A DNA stretch of 64,000 nucleotides from the NCBI GenBank assembly GCA_046156035.1, contig JBJXEW010000028.1, positions 1-64,000 of the forward strand, given 5' to 3'. Numbering within the stretch: the first letter of the stretch is position 1; every line of letters begins with the position of its first letter. The notes beneath the pieces are model-generated. The model was not told where the DNA came from. It made no database searches and saw only the letters and a program-made list of their open reading frames with translations. Below, piece after piece: positions 42,541 through 52,217 of this stretch. Made by a program: the position numbers and the translations under genes. The stretch is from JAEUIX01 sp046156035. GTDB taxonomy: Bacteria; Planctomycetota; Phycisphaerae; Phycisphaerales; UBA1924.

Positions 42541-43488
42541 ATGACCATTTCTTCCTCGTGCGTGTCAGGCCTGCGTCGCGGTGCTTTGGTTCTCGCATCG
42601 GCTGGCCTGCTGTTGGCCGCGGGTGACTCGGCCGGGTGCTCGCTGAACGCGTACGGCGATCAGGGCGGGTGGGGCTGGGGCGACACGGTGAAAGAGACGC
42701 GGGTGATGACCGTCGCGGCGGTGGCCGGCAAGCCCATCAACGTGAAGAGCAAGAACGGCGGCGTGTCGATCAAGGCGACGGAGCGCGCGGACGTGATGAT
42801 CACGGCCAAACTGCAGGCCAAGACCAAGGAGCGGCTGGCGACGGTGAAACTGATCGCCGAGCGCACGGCGGACGGCACCCTGACCGTGCGGCCGGAGTGG
42901 CCCGAGGGCGACGCGGCTTGGCGCAAGAGCGTGCAGGGCGACGGGTGCACGTTCGAGATCGAGGTGCCCGATGCGGTGGGTGTGGTGGTGGACACCTCCA
43001 ACGGTGGCATCAGCATCAGCGGCCTCAGCGGCGCGGCCGTGCTCGAATCGAGCAACGGGGGCGTGGATGTGAACGAGCACGCGGGCGACCTGACCATCGA
43101 CACGAGCAACGGCGGTGTGAGCGTTGAGGGGATCGACGGGGCGTTGAAGATCGACACGTCCAACGCGGGCGTGGATGTGAAGGACGTGCTGGGGGCTGTG
43201 GCCATTGACACCAGCAACGGCGGCGTGAATGTGGAACTGGCGGCCGAGAATGCCGGGCCGGTGGTGATCGAGTCGAGCAACGGAGCGGTTGATCTGACGG
43301 TGGGTCCTGCGTTCAAGGGCACGCTGGTGCTGGACACGAGCAACGGCACGGTGAGTGTGCCCGCAGGCCTGGGCAAGGTGGTGAGCAAGAGCAAGTCCTC
43401 CGCCAAGGTCGAGGTAGGCGATGGGCCCAAGAGCGTGGTGGACACGAGCAATGGCAGCGTGAGCGTGAGCCTGAGCAAGAAGGGCTGA
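42541..43488 (+). CDS. DUF4097-like secreted beta-repeat protein
   Basis: A 315-residue exported protein. The signal region GALVLASAGLLLAAGDSAGCS contains a possible lipobox (SAGC) at Cys33. From about residue 135 it is built of a repeat near 18 residues with DTSNGGVSV/ESSNGGVDV at its turn, seen seven times or more, a right-handed beta-solenoid of the DUF4097/DUF4098 type. Family function is unknown; cell-envelope stress sensing or adhesion have been suggested. The upstream 284 bases (divergent from the FkbM gene) contain purine-rich GGGGCGAGG repeats and no gene. Confidence 0.8.
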   Translation: MTISSSCVSGLRRGALVLASAGLLLAAGDSAGCSLNAYGDQGGWGWGDTVKETRVMTVAAVAGKPINVKSKNGGVSIKATERADVMITAKLQAKTKERLATVKLIAERTADGTLTVRPEWPEGDAAWRKSVQGDGCTFEIEVPDAVGVVVDTSNGGISISGLSGAAVLESSNGGVDVNEHAGDLTIDTSNGGVSVEGIDGALKIDTSNAGVDVKDVLGAVAIDTSNGGVNVELAAENAGPVVIESSNGAVDLTVGPAFKGTLVLDTSNGTVSVPAGLGKVVSKSKSSAKVEVGDGPKSVVDTSNGSVSVSLSKKG

Positions 43489-43570
43489 GGTGCGGGGCCG
43501 ACTGCGCACCAAGGGCTCGTGAGCATTGCAAGAGCCGTGCAGCCGCGCCGCATGCGTGGTATTGTCGGCC

Positions 43571-45490
43571 ATGGCTTTATCCATATTCGGGTCGCGCGGC
43601 CGGACGACAACCGATTTCCTTGCTCTGACGGCGGCGGTGTTGTTCGCCGTGGAATGGCGCGGCGAGGCTCGTGCTGCAGTTGCGGCCCTCCGCGACACGC
43701 CACCTGAACTGCTGACGGTTGCCGAAGCGTCCGGCTACACCAAGACCGCGCGGCACGCGGATGTTGTGGCGCTGCTCGACCGCATCGCGACGGCTTCGCC
43801 GCTTGCGCGGCGTGCCAGCACGGGCACGACTGGCGAGGGACGCGAGATTCCGCTGCTCATCATGAGCGACCCGCCGGTGGCGAGGGCCGCTGAAGCGCGT
43901 GCCGCGGCTGCGAAGCTGGGCGATGGACGCCTGACCGTGCTGGTGATCGGGAACATCCACGCAGGCGAGGTGGATGGGAAGGAGGCGCTGCCGATGTTGG
44001 CACGCGACCTGCTCGGGCTGGGTGGCGGGGCGGCTGCACCAGGTGGGGCTGCTGTTTCGGGTGGGGCGGACGTCCCGTCCGCCGCATCGGAGTTGCTGAA
44101 GAAGGTGGTCGTCGTCTTCGCGCCGATCTACAACGCCGATGGCAACGAGCGGTTTGGCAACCACCGACCCACGCAGAACGGGCCGGCGCTGATGGGCATA
44201 CGCGAGAACGCCAACGGACGCGACCTGAACCGGGACTTCATCAAGGTGGAGGAGGCGGAGACGGCCGCGCTGGTGCGGTTCTTCAACGAGTGGGACCCTG
44301 CGGTGTTCATGGACTGCCACATCACCAACGGCTCGCTGCACCGCTACCTGGTGACGTACGCGGGTCCCAAGGGCCCGGCGACGGAGGCGGGTCTCGAGCG
44401 CCTGAGCCGCGAGCGGATGTTGCCGGAGATCGGCGCGGCGTTCACGAAGATCACGGGGTGGAACGCCTTCTGGTACGGCTCCTTCGGCAACGCCTTCGCG
44501 GAGGAGGCCACGAAGCGCGAGCAGTGGGGCACATTCCCTGCCGAGGCACGCTTCGGGACGACGTACGTGGGTCTGCGCAACCGGTTGAGCATTCTGGTGG
44601 AGACCTACACCTACGCGCCGTTCAAGGATCGGGTGGAGGGGACACGGGCGTTTGTGCGCAGCGCGCTGGAGTGGACGGCGGCGAACGCGGAACTGGTGCG
44701 CGGCACGCTTGCGGCGGCGGACGCGGCACGCCCCGCGAAACTGGCGATGCGCACCAAGGCCACGCCGTGGCCGGAGAAGGTGAAGATTCTGGGCTACGAG
44801 GAGCGGATCGAGGGCGGACGGCCGGTGAGCACGGGCGTGGAGCGAACGTACGAGTGCGAGTTGTGGGACAGGTTTGAGGCGACGCGAGAGGTGGACCTGC
44901 CGGGGGGCGGCAAGGGCGGGTACATGATTCCGCTGCCGCGGGGAAACGGAGCAACCGCGAAGGGCGCGAAGAACACGAAGGAAGCACCGGAGGCACGAGA
45001 CTCACCGGCGGCACAGGGCAGGCCCGCTGCCGCAAGGGCGGGCGACGAGGCAAGTGAACGCGCGGCGGTTGAGAAGATCGTTGCGAAACTGCGCCAGCAC
45101 GGCATTGAGGTGCGACCGATGACGCGGGCGTGGGAGGGTGAGGTGAGCGTGCCGGTGGTGAAGACCATCGAGCAAGCGAGCCGCGCGTTCCAGGGGCATG
45201 TGTTGGCGAAGGTGGATGTGGAGCGGGTGAAGCGGCGGGTGAAAGTCGAGGGTCAGGGGAGCGGCGGCGGGGCCGCGGCACCTCGTGGGGTGGGTGAGCC
45301 CGGTGGGGCGGACGTCCCGTCCGCCCAGACCGTGTGCTGGTTTGTCCCGCTGGATCAGCCGCTCGGCCGCCTCGCGGCGTACCTGCTGGAGCCTGAGTGC
45401 GAAGACGGGCTCGCGGCATGGAACGCGTACGACCAGTGGCTGAAGGTGGGGGGAGAGGTGGGGGTGTGGGGTGTCGCCACGTGGCCTTGA
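43571..45490 (+). CDS. M14 family zinc carboxypeptidase
   Basis: Exported metallopeptidase of 639 residues. The start used gives MALSIFGSRGRTTTDFLALTAAVLFAVEWRGEARA, a plausible signal sequence; an in-frame TTG 15 codons upstream also exists. Zinc motif HxxE is in VIGNIHAGEVDGKEALPMLARDLL; the substrate-binding NGRDLNRDFIKVE and the third zinc ligand in FMDCHITNGS follow, and FGTTYVGLRNRLSILVETYTYAPF carries the family C-terminal Glu segment. Two in-frame copies of a palindromic unit (44060-44083 and 45302-45325) encode GGADVPSA. A Lys/Ala-rich stretch near residues 460-500 is a linker. Confidence 0.88.
   Translation: MALSIFGSRGRTTTDFLALTAAVLFAVEWRGEARAAVAALRDTPPELLTVAEASGYTKTARHADVVALLDRIATASPLARRASTGTTGEGREIPLLIMSDPPVARAAEARAAAAKLGDGRLTVLVIGNIHAGEVDGKEALPMLARDLLGLGGGAAAPGGAAVSGGADVPSAASELLKKVVVVFAPIYNADGNERFGNHRPTQNGPALMGIRENANGRDLNRDFIKVEEAETAALVRFFNEWDPAVFMDCHITNGSLHRYLVTYAGPKGPATEAGLERLSRERMLPEIGAAFTKITGWNAFWYGSFGNAFAEEATKREQWGTFPAEARFGTTYVGLRNRLSILVETYTYAPFKDRVEGTRAFVRSALEWTAANAELVRGTLAAADAARPAKLAMRTKATPWPEKVKILGYEERIEGGRPVSTGVERTYECELWDRFEATREVDLPGGGKGGYMIPLPRGNGATAKGAKNTKEAPEARDSPAAQGRPAAARAGDEASERAAVEKIVAKLRQHGIEVRPMTRAWEGEVSVPVVKTIEQASRAFQGHVLAKVDVERVKRRVKVEGQGSGGGAAAPRGVGEPGGADVPSAQTVCWFVPLDQPLGRLAAYLLEPECEDGLAAWNAYDQWLKVGGEVGVWGVATWP
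44060..44083 (+). repeat. Palindromic unit inside the M14 peptidase gene, copy 1
   Basis: GGCGGACG/CGTCCGCC stem with loop TCC, in a 24-base block identical to the one at 45302-45325, in the same reading frame (GGADVPSA). Confidence 0.8.
45302..45325 (+). repeat. Palindromic unit inside the M14 peptidase gene, copy 2
   Basis: Second identical 24-base block, 1242 bases from the first, same orientation and frame. Neighbouring bases also resemble each other loosely (GCGGC...GGTGGGG), suggesting a short duplicated insert. Confidence 0.8.
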
Positions 45491-45523
45491 CCAAGCGGGT
45501 GCGCCATCCGCCAGGCGCGACGC

Positions 45524-45880
45524 TCATGCTCCGCCGAGTGTTTCTTCGCTGAGCGCGGCAACCTCGGCACGCAACACCGGCACGTGGTTGGTGGCGATGT
45601 CGAACACCACGTCGGGCATGACCATGTAGTAACCGTGCGCGAGGATGTTGCGGAACGCCACGATCCGATCCGGGGTGGTGAATCGCGACATCCACTCGGG
45701 CTTGAGGCGGCGGACGTGGTTCATGGCTTCGCCGATGTTGAGCAGTTGACGCTCGACGGCCGAGCGCTTTTCTATGCTCTCGGCGTAGGCGACGAAGTCG
45801 ATGCCTGGGAGCATGGTGGTGAGCGCGTCGGCGGCGGCCAGAATGTCGGCGAGGAACGCTCGCGGGTCACGCCGCGGCAT
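45524..45880 (-). CDS. HepT-like ribonuclease toxin (DUF86)
   Basis: HEPN-type RNase of a toxin-antitoxin pair, 118 residues. The HEPN active motif RX4HXY is RNILAHGY (R77, H82, Y84), preceded by the helical ERQLLNIGEAMNHVRRL segment. The start MPRRDPRAFLADILAAADAL is set by the overlap of 14 bases with the MntA-like gene. In this family the MNT partner inactivates HepT by adding AMP to the Tyr next to the motif. The operon order MNT then HepT matches known pairs. Confidence 0.88.
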   Translation of the reverse strand: MPRRDPRAFLADILAAADALTTMLPGIDFVAYAESIEKRSAVERQLLNIGEAMNHVRRLKPEWMSRFTTPDRIVAFRNILAHGYYMVMPDVVFDIATNHVPVLRAEVAALSEETLGGA

Positions 45881-46196
45881 ATACGGGCACCTTGGTGCGT
45901 TCAACGCTGGCGAGCACAATGGGGTTCTGAATGGCACCGACCTCCACAAGATCGACCTTCGTGCCGAGGGTTTCCTGCAACGCAAAGAGGAGGCCGAAGT
46001 ACTGGTCGGCGCGACTGCCCGTGGGCGGCGGGCCAAACTCAACGTAGAAATCGAAGTCTGAGCGACCCGCCTCAAAGCCCGGGCTGCCGTCCGGGTCGCT
46101 GGACGCGGCGGAGCCAAAGAGGAACAGCCGCTGCACACCGAAGCGGCGGCAGTGGGCGTCGATGGCTGGCCGGTGGTTGAATATGCGGCTGTTCAT
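45867..46196 (-). CDS. MntA-like nucleotidyltransferase antitoxin
   Basis: Minimal nucleotidyltransferase of 109 residues. The motif GSX10DXD is present in altered form: G28-S29 followed by D47-F-D49, with 17 residues between instead of about 10 because of a SSDPDGSPGFEAG loop. LFLFGSA and SDFDFYVEF are the two core strands; a helical end follows (YFGLLFALQETLGTKVDLVEV). The stop overlaps the HepT gene, and the start overlaps the upstream UDG-like stop by 4 bases, so three genes form one operon. Activity is likely, as catalytic Asp residues are retained. Confidence 0.85.
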   Translation of the reverse strand: MNSRIFNHRPAIDAHCRRFGVQRLFLFGSAASSDPDGSPGFEAGRSDFDFYVEFGPPPTGSRADQYFGLLFALQETLGTKVDLVEVGAIQNPIVLASVERTKVPVYAAA

Positions 46197-46975
46197 GTTA
46201 GCGATTGTAAGCCCATCGCAGTTCGGATCATGGCATGCTCAGCATCGCCGCCCACACGCCGGTGTCCGTCGACCACCGCGTTTCGTCCGCCCTGATTTCG
46301 CATCGATGGATGAGTGAGGGCTACCGCAGAACATGTCAGGCCCACTTGGGGGAACGCCGCTTGTCGCACATACGCAGCTCCGTCACGGTCGATTTCATTG
46401 AACTGTCGTTCGCCGAAGCGGGGACCAACCCATTTGCGGAGGGACGGGGACGCGCGCCCAAGTAGCGCAACGGCGCGTCCACCCATCGGCAGGACCAACT
46501 TGGGGCGCACCAACGCAAGTTGCTGATGGAGCGACGCTTCGCATGCTTGGCGAAAGTGCGCATCGCGTCTGGTGCCCGGCAAGTCGCGCAAGAGATCCTC
46601 GTCTCCCTTCAGGAGCCCAACGTATGCGTTCGTAAAATAGCAGTCCCTGCGATCAATGGGGACCGTGGTGAGCAGTTGAATCAGCCCCGGCCATGTGCCT
46701 GTCGAGGCGTTGACGATCTCTGCATCGCCGTTTCGCTGGCACTCTTCGAACCACGCTTCATTGCCGAAGTTGTTCAGGACAATCATCACGCGCCGTTGCA
46801 GCGTGGTGTCCGGTGCCGTTGGATTCGGAGCGTCCCAGAGGCCGTATCCGCCGGGGAAGAACGCCGTTCCCGTGAGCGGTCGCGGGACGCGTACCGCGGG
46901 CTGCCTCTTGCCACATCCTGGAGACGGCTCGACATCCACCCACTCCAACCACCGTTCGTGGATAGTCTTCCCCAT
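46193..46975 (-). CDS. Uracil-DNA-glycosylase-like protein
   Basis: A 260-residue soluble protein. RRVMIVLNNFGNEAWFEEC resembles the glycosylase first motif, RDCYFTNAYVGLLKG the active-site strand, VRPKLVLPMGGRAVALLG the middle strand and LTHPSMRN the C-terminal DNA-intercalating HPS loop of the UDG superfamily. The N-terminal 55 residues (with CGKRQPAVRVPRPLTG) are extra. The start lies 25 bases after the stop of the duplicated asnS fragment, and the stop overlaps mntA. The family call is by motif order and could be wrong; a nucleotide-processing protein is the alternative. Confidence 0.55.
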   Translation of the reverse strand: MGKTIHERWLEWVDVEPSPGCGKRQPAVRVPRPLTGTAFFPGGYGLWDAPNPTAPDTTLQRRVMIVLNNFGNEAWFEECQRNGDAEIVNASTGTWPGLIQLLTTVPIDRRDCYFTNAYVGLLKGDEDLLRDLPGTRRDAHFRQACEASLHQQLALVRPKLVLPMGGRAVALLGRASPSLRKWVGPRFGERQFNEIDRDGAAYVRQAAFPQVGLTCSAVALTHPSMRNQGGRNAVVDGHRRVGGDAEHAMIRTAMGLQSLT

Positions 46976-47000
46976 GGGAGTCTCGCTTCTACCACCGCGG

Positions 47001-47119
47001 CTAGAACTCCGCCTGCTTGGGCGCCCGTGGGAACGGGATCACATCGCGCACGTTCTGCATGCCTGTCATGAACGCCCGCTCAAAGCCGAGGCCGAGGCCC
47101 ACATGCGGCAGAGCACCCT
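47001..47119 (-). pseudogene. Duplicated 3' end of asnS (about 39 codons)
   Basis: On the minus strand this reads GLGLGFERAFMTGMQNVRDV and then the AsnRS ending IPFPRAPKQAEF plus a TAG stop, matching the last 39 residues of the full asnS gene next door with one two-codon deletion. Nucleotide agreement is high but not exact, so the copy is diverged, not a fresh duplication. It begins abruptly without a start codon. The bases between it and the kinase gene (47120-47246) show nothing recognisable. Confidence 0.88.
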
Positions 47120-47246
47120 TCACACGCCCTTCATGTCAAGGCCCCTGAAGACCCGCAGACGCGTGCCGCGTTTGAGTGAGTGGCTTTGTAGCGAGGTGCG
47201 ACCGGCCTTGAAACTGGTGCGCACCCACCCCGGGAGTCCGGCGAGG

Positions 47247-48095
47247 CTAGCGACCTCGGTGTCGCGCGGCGGCGTACTGCGGGAGCCCTTGGCCGATGAG
47301 GCGCGCGATTTCAGCGCAGACAACGCCTTCTTCGCGGGCGTGGTGGAGTTCTTTCGCAACGACTTCGAGGCTGGCTTCGGCATCGGTCAGATGATAGCGA
47401 CCCCCGCGGTGCAGGTCGCGGAAGAGCACGCGCGAGCCGCGCGCCGGGCCGGGCACGCCGCGTGTCGCGTTGTATTGCGCCGTGAAGACCACGGCCTTGC
47501 CGAACTCGCTTCGAAGTTGCACGATGGTTGCTTGGGCCTGGCGGTGGGCCGAACCGAGCCCGGCAAGCGCGTTCCACCTGCCCGTGCGTTGGCTCCGCTC
47601 GATCACGGCGCGGACCACATCGCGGAACGGCCTGTGGACATACACCACACGAACTTCCCAGCGGTGAGAGATCGCGGCGTGAAGGACTTCTCGGGCACGA
47701 TGCAGGTTCTTGAACTGGTTGTCGAAGATCAGGTCGACAATCCGTCCCTGCCCGCGCAGCGACGAAGTCTTGCCGGAACCCGCCCCACCGGCCGTGATGA
47801 GCAGCCGCCCTTGGTGCTGGCGGCGACTCGCCAACTCTCGGAGCAAGCGGTCATGTGCGTAAGCCCCGGCTGGATTGGCGGTGGAAGGCGTGTGTCGGAG
47901 TCGGCCGTCCCATGGCACGAACTCCGGGGCGAGCAGCCGCGCCACGTCGACACTGACGATCCGGCCGCCGTCGGCCTCTCTCAGGCGGTTGTAGCGATGG
48001 TCGGCCTGAGGACCCGCCAACACCGCCGCGAGCCGCTTGAATACGCCCCGTTGGTCGGCTGCCAAGGAATCATCCGCCTCGATTACCAGTGCCAT
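47247..48095 (-). CDS. Zeta-toxin-like P-loop kinase
   Basis: A 282-residue soluble protein. Walker A is GGAGSGKTS (103-111) after the strand RLLITA. Downstream, IVDLIFDNQFKNLHRAREVLHAAISHRWEVRVVYVHRPFRDVVRAVIERSQRTGRWNAL resembles the central part of zeta toxins, whose kinase domain phosphorylates UDP-N-acetylglucosamine, or of related Chp kinases. The ATG 20 bases after the asnS stop has GGAG about 6 bases upstream. The N-terminal 95 residues are not recognised, and no epsilon-type antitoxin is adjacent, though the N-terminal part could play that role. Confidence 0.65.
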   Translation of the reverse strand: MALVIEADDSLAADQRGVFKRLAAVLAGPQADHRYNRLREADGGRIVSVDVARLLAPEFVPWDGRLRHTPSTANPAGAYAHDRLLRELASRRQHQGRLLITAGGAGSGKTSSLRGQGRIVDLIFDNQFKNLHRAREVLHAAISHRWEVRVVYVHRPFRDVVRAVIERSQRTGRWNALAGLGSAHRQAQATIVQLRSEFGKAVVFTAQYNATRGVPGPARGSRVLFRDLHRGGRYHLTDAEASLEVVAKELHHAREEGVVCAEIARLIGQGLPQYAAARHRGR

Positions 48096-48115
48096 TCGTC
48101 GCTCCGTGCCGCGGT

Positions 48116-49636
<1,521 letters not shown>

Positions 49637-49641
49637 GGGCG

Positions 49642-49650
49642 AACCTCCAA
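49642..49650 (-). promoter_or_regulatory. Ribosome-binding site that sets the asnS start
   Basis: TTGGAGGTT on the minus strand, with GGAGG 7 bases before ATG 49636. It argues against the ATG at 49666. Confidence 0.8.
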
Positions 49651-49730
49651 AGTACGGGGGCGGCATGGTAGGGGAACGGGCCCTTCACTAGAGTTGAACG
49701 CTGCCGCGCCCCTTCGCTGCTGCGCCAGTT

Positions 49731-50822
49731 ATGGACACGCACCCCACGCCATCCAGTTCCCATCCCGTGCCCGCTGGCAGCACCCGCCCTCCGCCCGCAG
49801 CCGCGGCCGCGCGGCTCGCGTGGGTCGATGTCGCCAAGGGCGTAGGGATGATCCTCGTGGTTTTCGGGCACGTGCTCGGCGGCCTCATCGCCTCGGGCAC
49901 GCTGCCCGCGGCGGGCAACCAGCACGTGTACGACTGGGTGTACTCGTTCCACATGCCCGCCTTCATGCTGCTGTCGGCCTTGTTTTTGGAGGCCTCGCTC
50001 GCCAAGCGGGGCATCGCCGTGTTTGCGACCGACCGCGTAAAGACCCTGTACTACCCCGCGCTGCTCTGGGGGCTGGGGAGTTGGTGCCTGGGCCTGGTGT
50101 TCCAGAAGTACCTCAACACGCAGATGAACCCTTGGGAACCCCTGCGCCTGCTGGTTGACCCGCTGGGGAGTTTCTGGTTCCTGCGGACCCTGCTCGTGCT
50201 GAGCCTGATCTACGCCGTGCTGCGAGTGGCGCGTGTGCCGCGGCCCGTGATGCTGGTCGCGGCGGCGGCGGGTGCGGCCGCGTGCATCGGTCAGGGATGG
50301 ACGCTCGATTCACGGCTGCTCACCATCGCCTGGTACGGCGCTTGGCTGGTGCTGGGCGTGATGCTCTCGCGGCACGTGCTGGCCACGGGTGAGCGTGCGC
50401 CGGTGTGGGCGCTTGCGTTGGCCGCGGTCGTGGGCGCGGCGGGCGTGTCGCTGCTCTTGCCTCCCTCCACGCCCGGGCTCATCTCGCCCTCGCCGCTGTG
50501 TGCGCCCTTCGGCGTGGTGCTCATGCTGTGCTCGTCGATGGTGTTGGCCAAGGTGCCGGGGGTGCGTGAGGCCTTGTCGCTCATCGGACGCCGTTCGCTT
50601 GAGGTGTTTCTGGTCAGCGGCATTGCCTCGGTGGCGCTGCGCATGCTGCTGACGCGCGTGGCGCACGTCTCCGACGGGTGGGTCCTGCTGACCGCGTGCA
50701 CGCTCGCGGGTCTGGTGGTGCCGCTGGCGCTCGCGGAGTTCTGCGAGCGGGCGGGGATCGGATACGTTTTTCGGTTCGCCCCGGCGCCAGCGCGCCCGCG
50801 GGTGGCCGCGGTCCGTACGTGA
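49731..50822 (+). CDS. Acyltransferase 3 family membrane protein
   Basis: Integral membrane acyltransferase of 363 residues with about ten helices. The family start motif is RLAWVDVAKGVGMILVVFGHVLGGL (the D-x-x-K...H pattern with catalytic His), followed by VYSFHMPAFMLLSALFLEASLAKRG and GSFWFLRTLLVLSLIY. An Ala/Pro-rich cytoplasmic N-terminal tail of about 28 residues precedes it. Such enzymes O-acetylate or otherwise acylate surface sugars. It is divergent from asnS and ends 25 bases before lysA, so the neighbours do not fix the substrate. Confidence 0.88.
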   Translation: MDTHPTPSSSHPVPAGSTRPPPAAAAARLAWVDVAKGVGMILVVFGHVLGGLIASGTLPAAGNQHVYDWVYSFHMPAFMLLSALFLEASLAKRGIAVFATDRVKTLYYPALLWGLGSWCLGLVFQKYLNTQMNPWEPLRLLVDPLGSFWFLRTLLVLSLIYAVLRVARVPRPVMLVAAAAGAAACIGQGWTLDSRLLTIAWYGAWLVLGVMLSRHVLATGERAPVWALALAAVVGAAGVSLLLPPSTPGLISPSPLCAPFGVVLMLCSSMVLAKVPGVREALSLIGRRSLEVFLVSGIASVALRMLLTRVAHVSDGWVLLTACTLAGLVVPLALAEFCERAGIGYVFRFAPAPARPRVAAVRT

Positions 50823-50847
50823 GCCGCGGGGCGGTATCCTTTCGGCG

Positions 50848-52194
50848 ATGGACCACTTCGAGTATCGCTCGGGACAACTGTGCTGCGAGGGGGTTGACCT
50901 TGCGCGTGTGGCCGAGCGCGCGGGCACGCCGACGTACGTGTACTCGGCCGCGACGCTGCGCACGCACTACGACAAACTGGCCGCGGCGTTCGCGGAACTG
51001 AACCCCCTGATCTGCTTCGCGGTAAAGAGTTGCCCCAACCTGCACGTGCTGCGCGTGCTGGCAGACCGCGGCGCGGGGATGGATGTGGTGAGCGGCGGGG
51101 AACTGATGCGGGCGGAGATGGCCGACGTGCCGCGAGGCCGGATCGTGTACGCGGGGGTCGGCAAGACGGATGCGGAGATCCGCTCGGCGCTCGGCGCGGG
51201 CTCTGGTGCGGGGCCGATCGCGCTCTTCAACGTGGAGAGCGAGGCGGAGTGCGAGAACGTTGCCACGATCGCGCGCGAGATGAATCTGCGGGCGCGGGCG
51301 CTCGTGCGTGTGAACCCGGAGGTGCCGGCGGGCGGGCACGCGTACATCGCTACGGCCAAGAAGGACAGCAAGTTCGGCGTGGACTTTGCCACGGCGAAGC
51401 GGATGTTCGCCCGTTTCCGCGATGAATCACACCTGTGGCTGTGCGGCTTGCACATCCACATCGGTTCATCCATCAACGATCCGGCACCGCACGCGCGGGC
51501 CATCGAGCGCACGCTGGCGCTGGCCGACGAGATCGATGCCGCGGGGCGCGTGGCGGGCCGGGCGGAGGCCACGATCGACACGCTCGACATCGGCGGCGGC
51601 TTCGGGGCCGACTACAGCACCGGCGATGCCCCGCCCGCGGCCGTGTTCGCCGAGAAGATCGTGCCGCTTCTCAGGGAGCGTGCGCGGGCTGGTCTGAAGG
51701 TGATCCTCGAACCGGGGCGCACGATCGCGGCGAGCGCGGGCGTGCTGCTTACGCGTGTGCTGTATGTGAAACCGCCGTCCGACGCGTGTCGCAAGCGGTT
51801 CATCATCTGCGATGCGGGCATGCACACCCTCCTGCGGCCGTCGCTGTACGGGGCGTTCCATTTCATCTGGCCCGCGAGCGTGCCTACCGCGCTCCTGCCG
51901 GCGCGGCGGGCGGAGAAGCCGGATTTGCCGGGCCTGTCTCCTGCGGACGTGGTGGGGCCGATCTGCGAATCGGGCGATTTTCTGGCCCACGATCGGTTCT
52001 TGCCCGACGTGAAGCGCGGCGACCTGCTGGCGGTGTTCACGGCCGGTGCGTATGGCATGAGCATGGCCAGCCGCTACAACAGCCACGGCCTGCCGGCGGA
52101 GGTGCTGGTGGATGGAGATGTGGCGAGTGTGGTGCGGGAGCGGGAAGCGCTGGATGATCTCGTGCGGCACGAGCAAGCCGCGCGTCTGCTGTGA
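50848..52194 (+). CDS. lysA: Diaminopimelate decarboxylase
   Basis: PLP enzyme for the last step of lysine synthesis, decarboxylating meso-diaminopimelate; 448 residues. The PLP lysine is K60 in CFAVKSCPNLHVLRVLADRGAGMDVVSGGEL. HIHIGSS, IDTLDIGGGFGADY, LKVILEPGRTIAASAGVLLTRV, GPICESGDFLAHDRFLPDVKRGDLLAVFTAGAYGMSMASRYN complete the signature, including the Cys that enters the neighbouring active site and the YNS(H/R) near the end. The following oxidoreductase frame overlaps its stop. Confidence 0.95.
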   Translation: MDHFEYRSGQLCCEGVDLARVAERAGTPTYVYSAATLRTHYDKLAAAFAELNPLICFAVKSCPNLHVLRVLADRGAGMDVVSGGELMRAEMADVPRGRIVYAGVGKTDAEIRSALGAGSGAGPIALFNVESEAECENVATIAREMNLRARALVRVNPEVPAGGHAYIATAKKDSKFGVDFATAKRMFARFRDESHLWLCGLHIHIGSSINDPAPHARAIERTLALADEIDAAGRVAGRAEATIDTLDIGGGFGADYSTGDAPPAAVFAEKIVPLLRERARAGLKVILEPGRTIAASAGVLLTRVLYVKPPSDACRKRFIICDAGMHTLLRPSLYGAFHFIWPASVPTALLPARRAEKPDLPGLSPADVVGPICESGDFLAHDRFLPDVKRGDLLAVFTAGAYGMSMASRYNSHGLPAEVLVDGDVASVVREREALDDLVRHEQAARLL

Positions 52195-52217
52195 GCCTCG
52201 CCGGATACGCTCTGGTC

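Noticed and set aside
42257..42598. N-terminal extension of the FkbM gene.
   Set aside because: Pro/Arg-rich, overlaps the divergent gene's start, and the SAM motif begins right after the nearer GTG with an AAGGA site.
43501..43570. TTG at 43526 as the M14 peptidase start.
   Set aside because: The extra residues carry no signal-peptide features and there is no ribosome-binding site; ATG 43571 fits better, although not proven.
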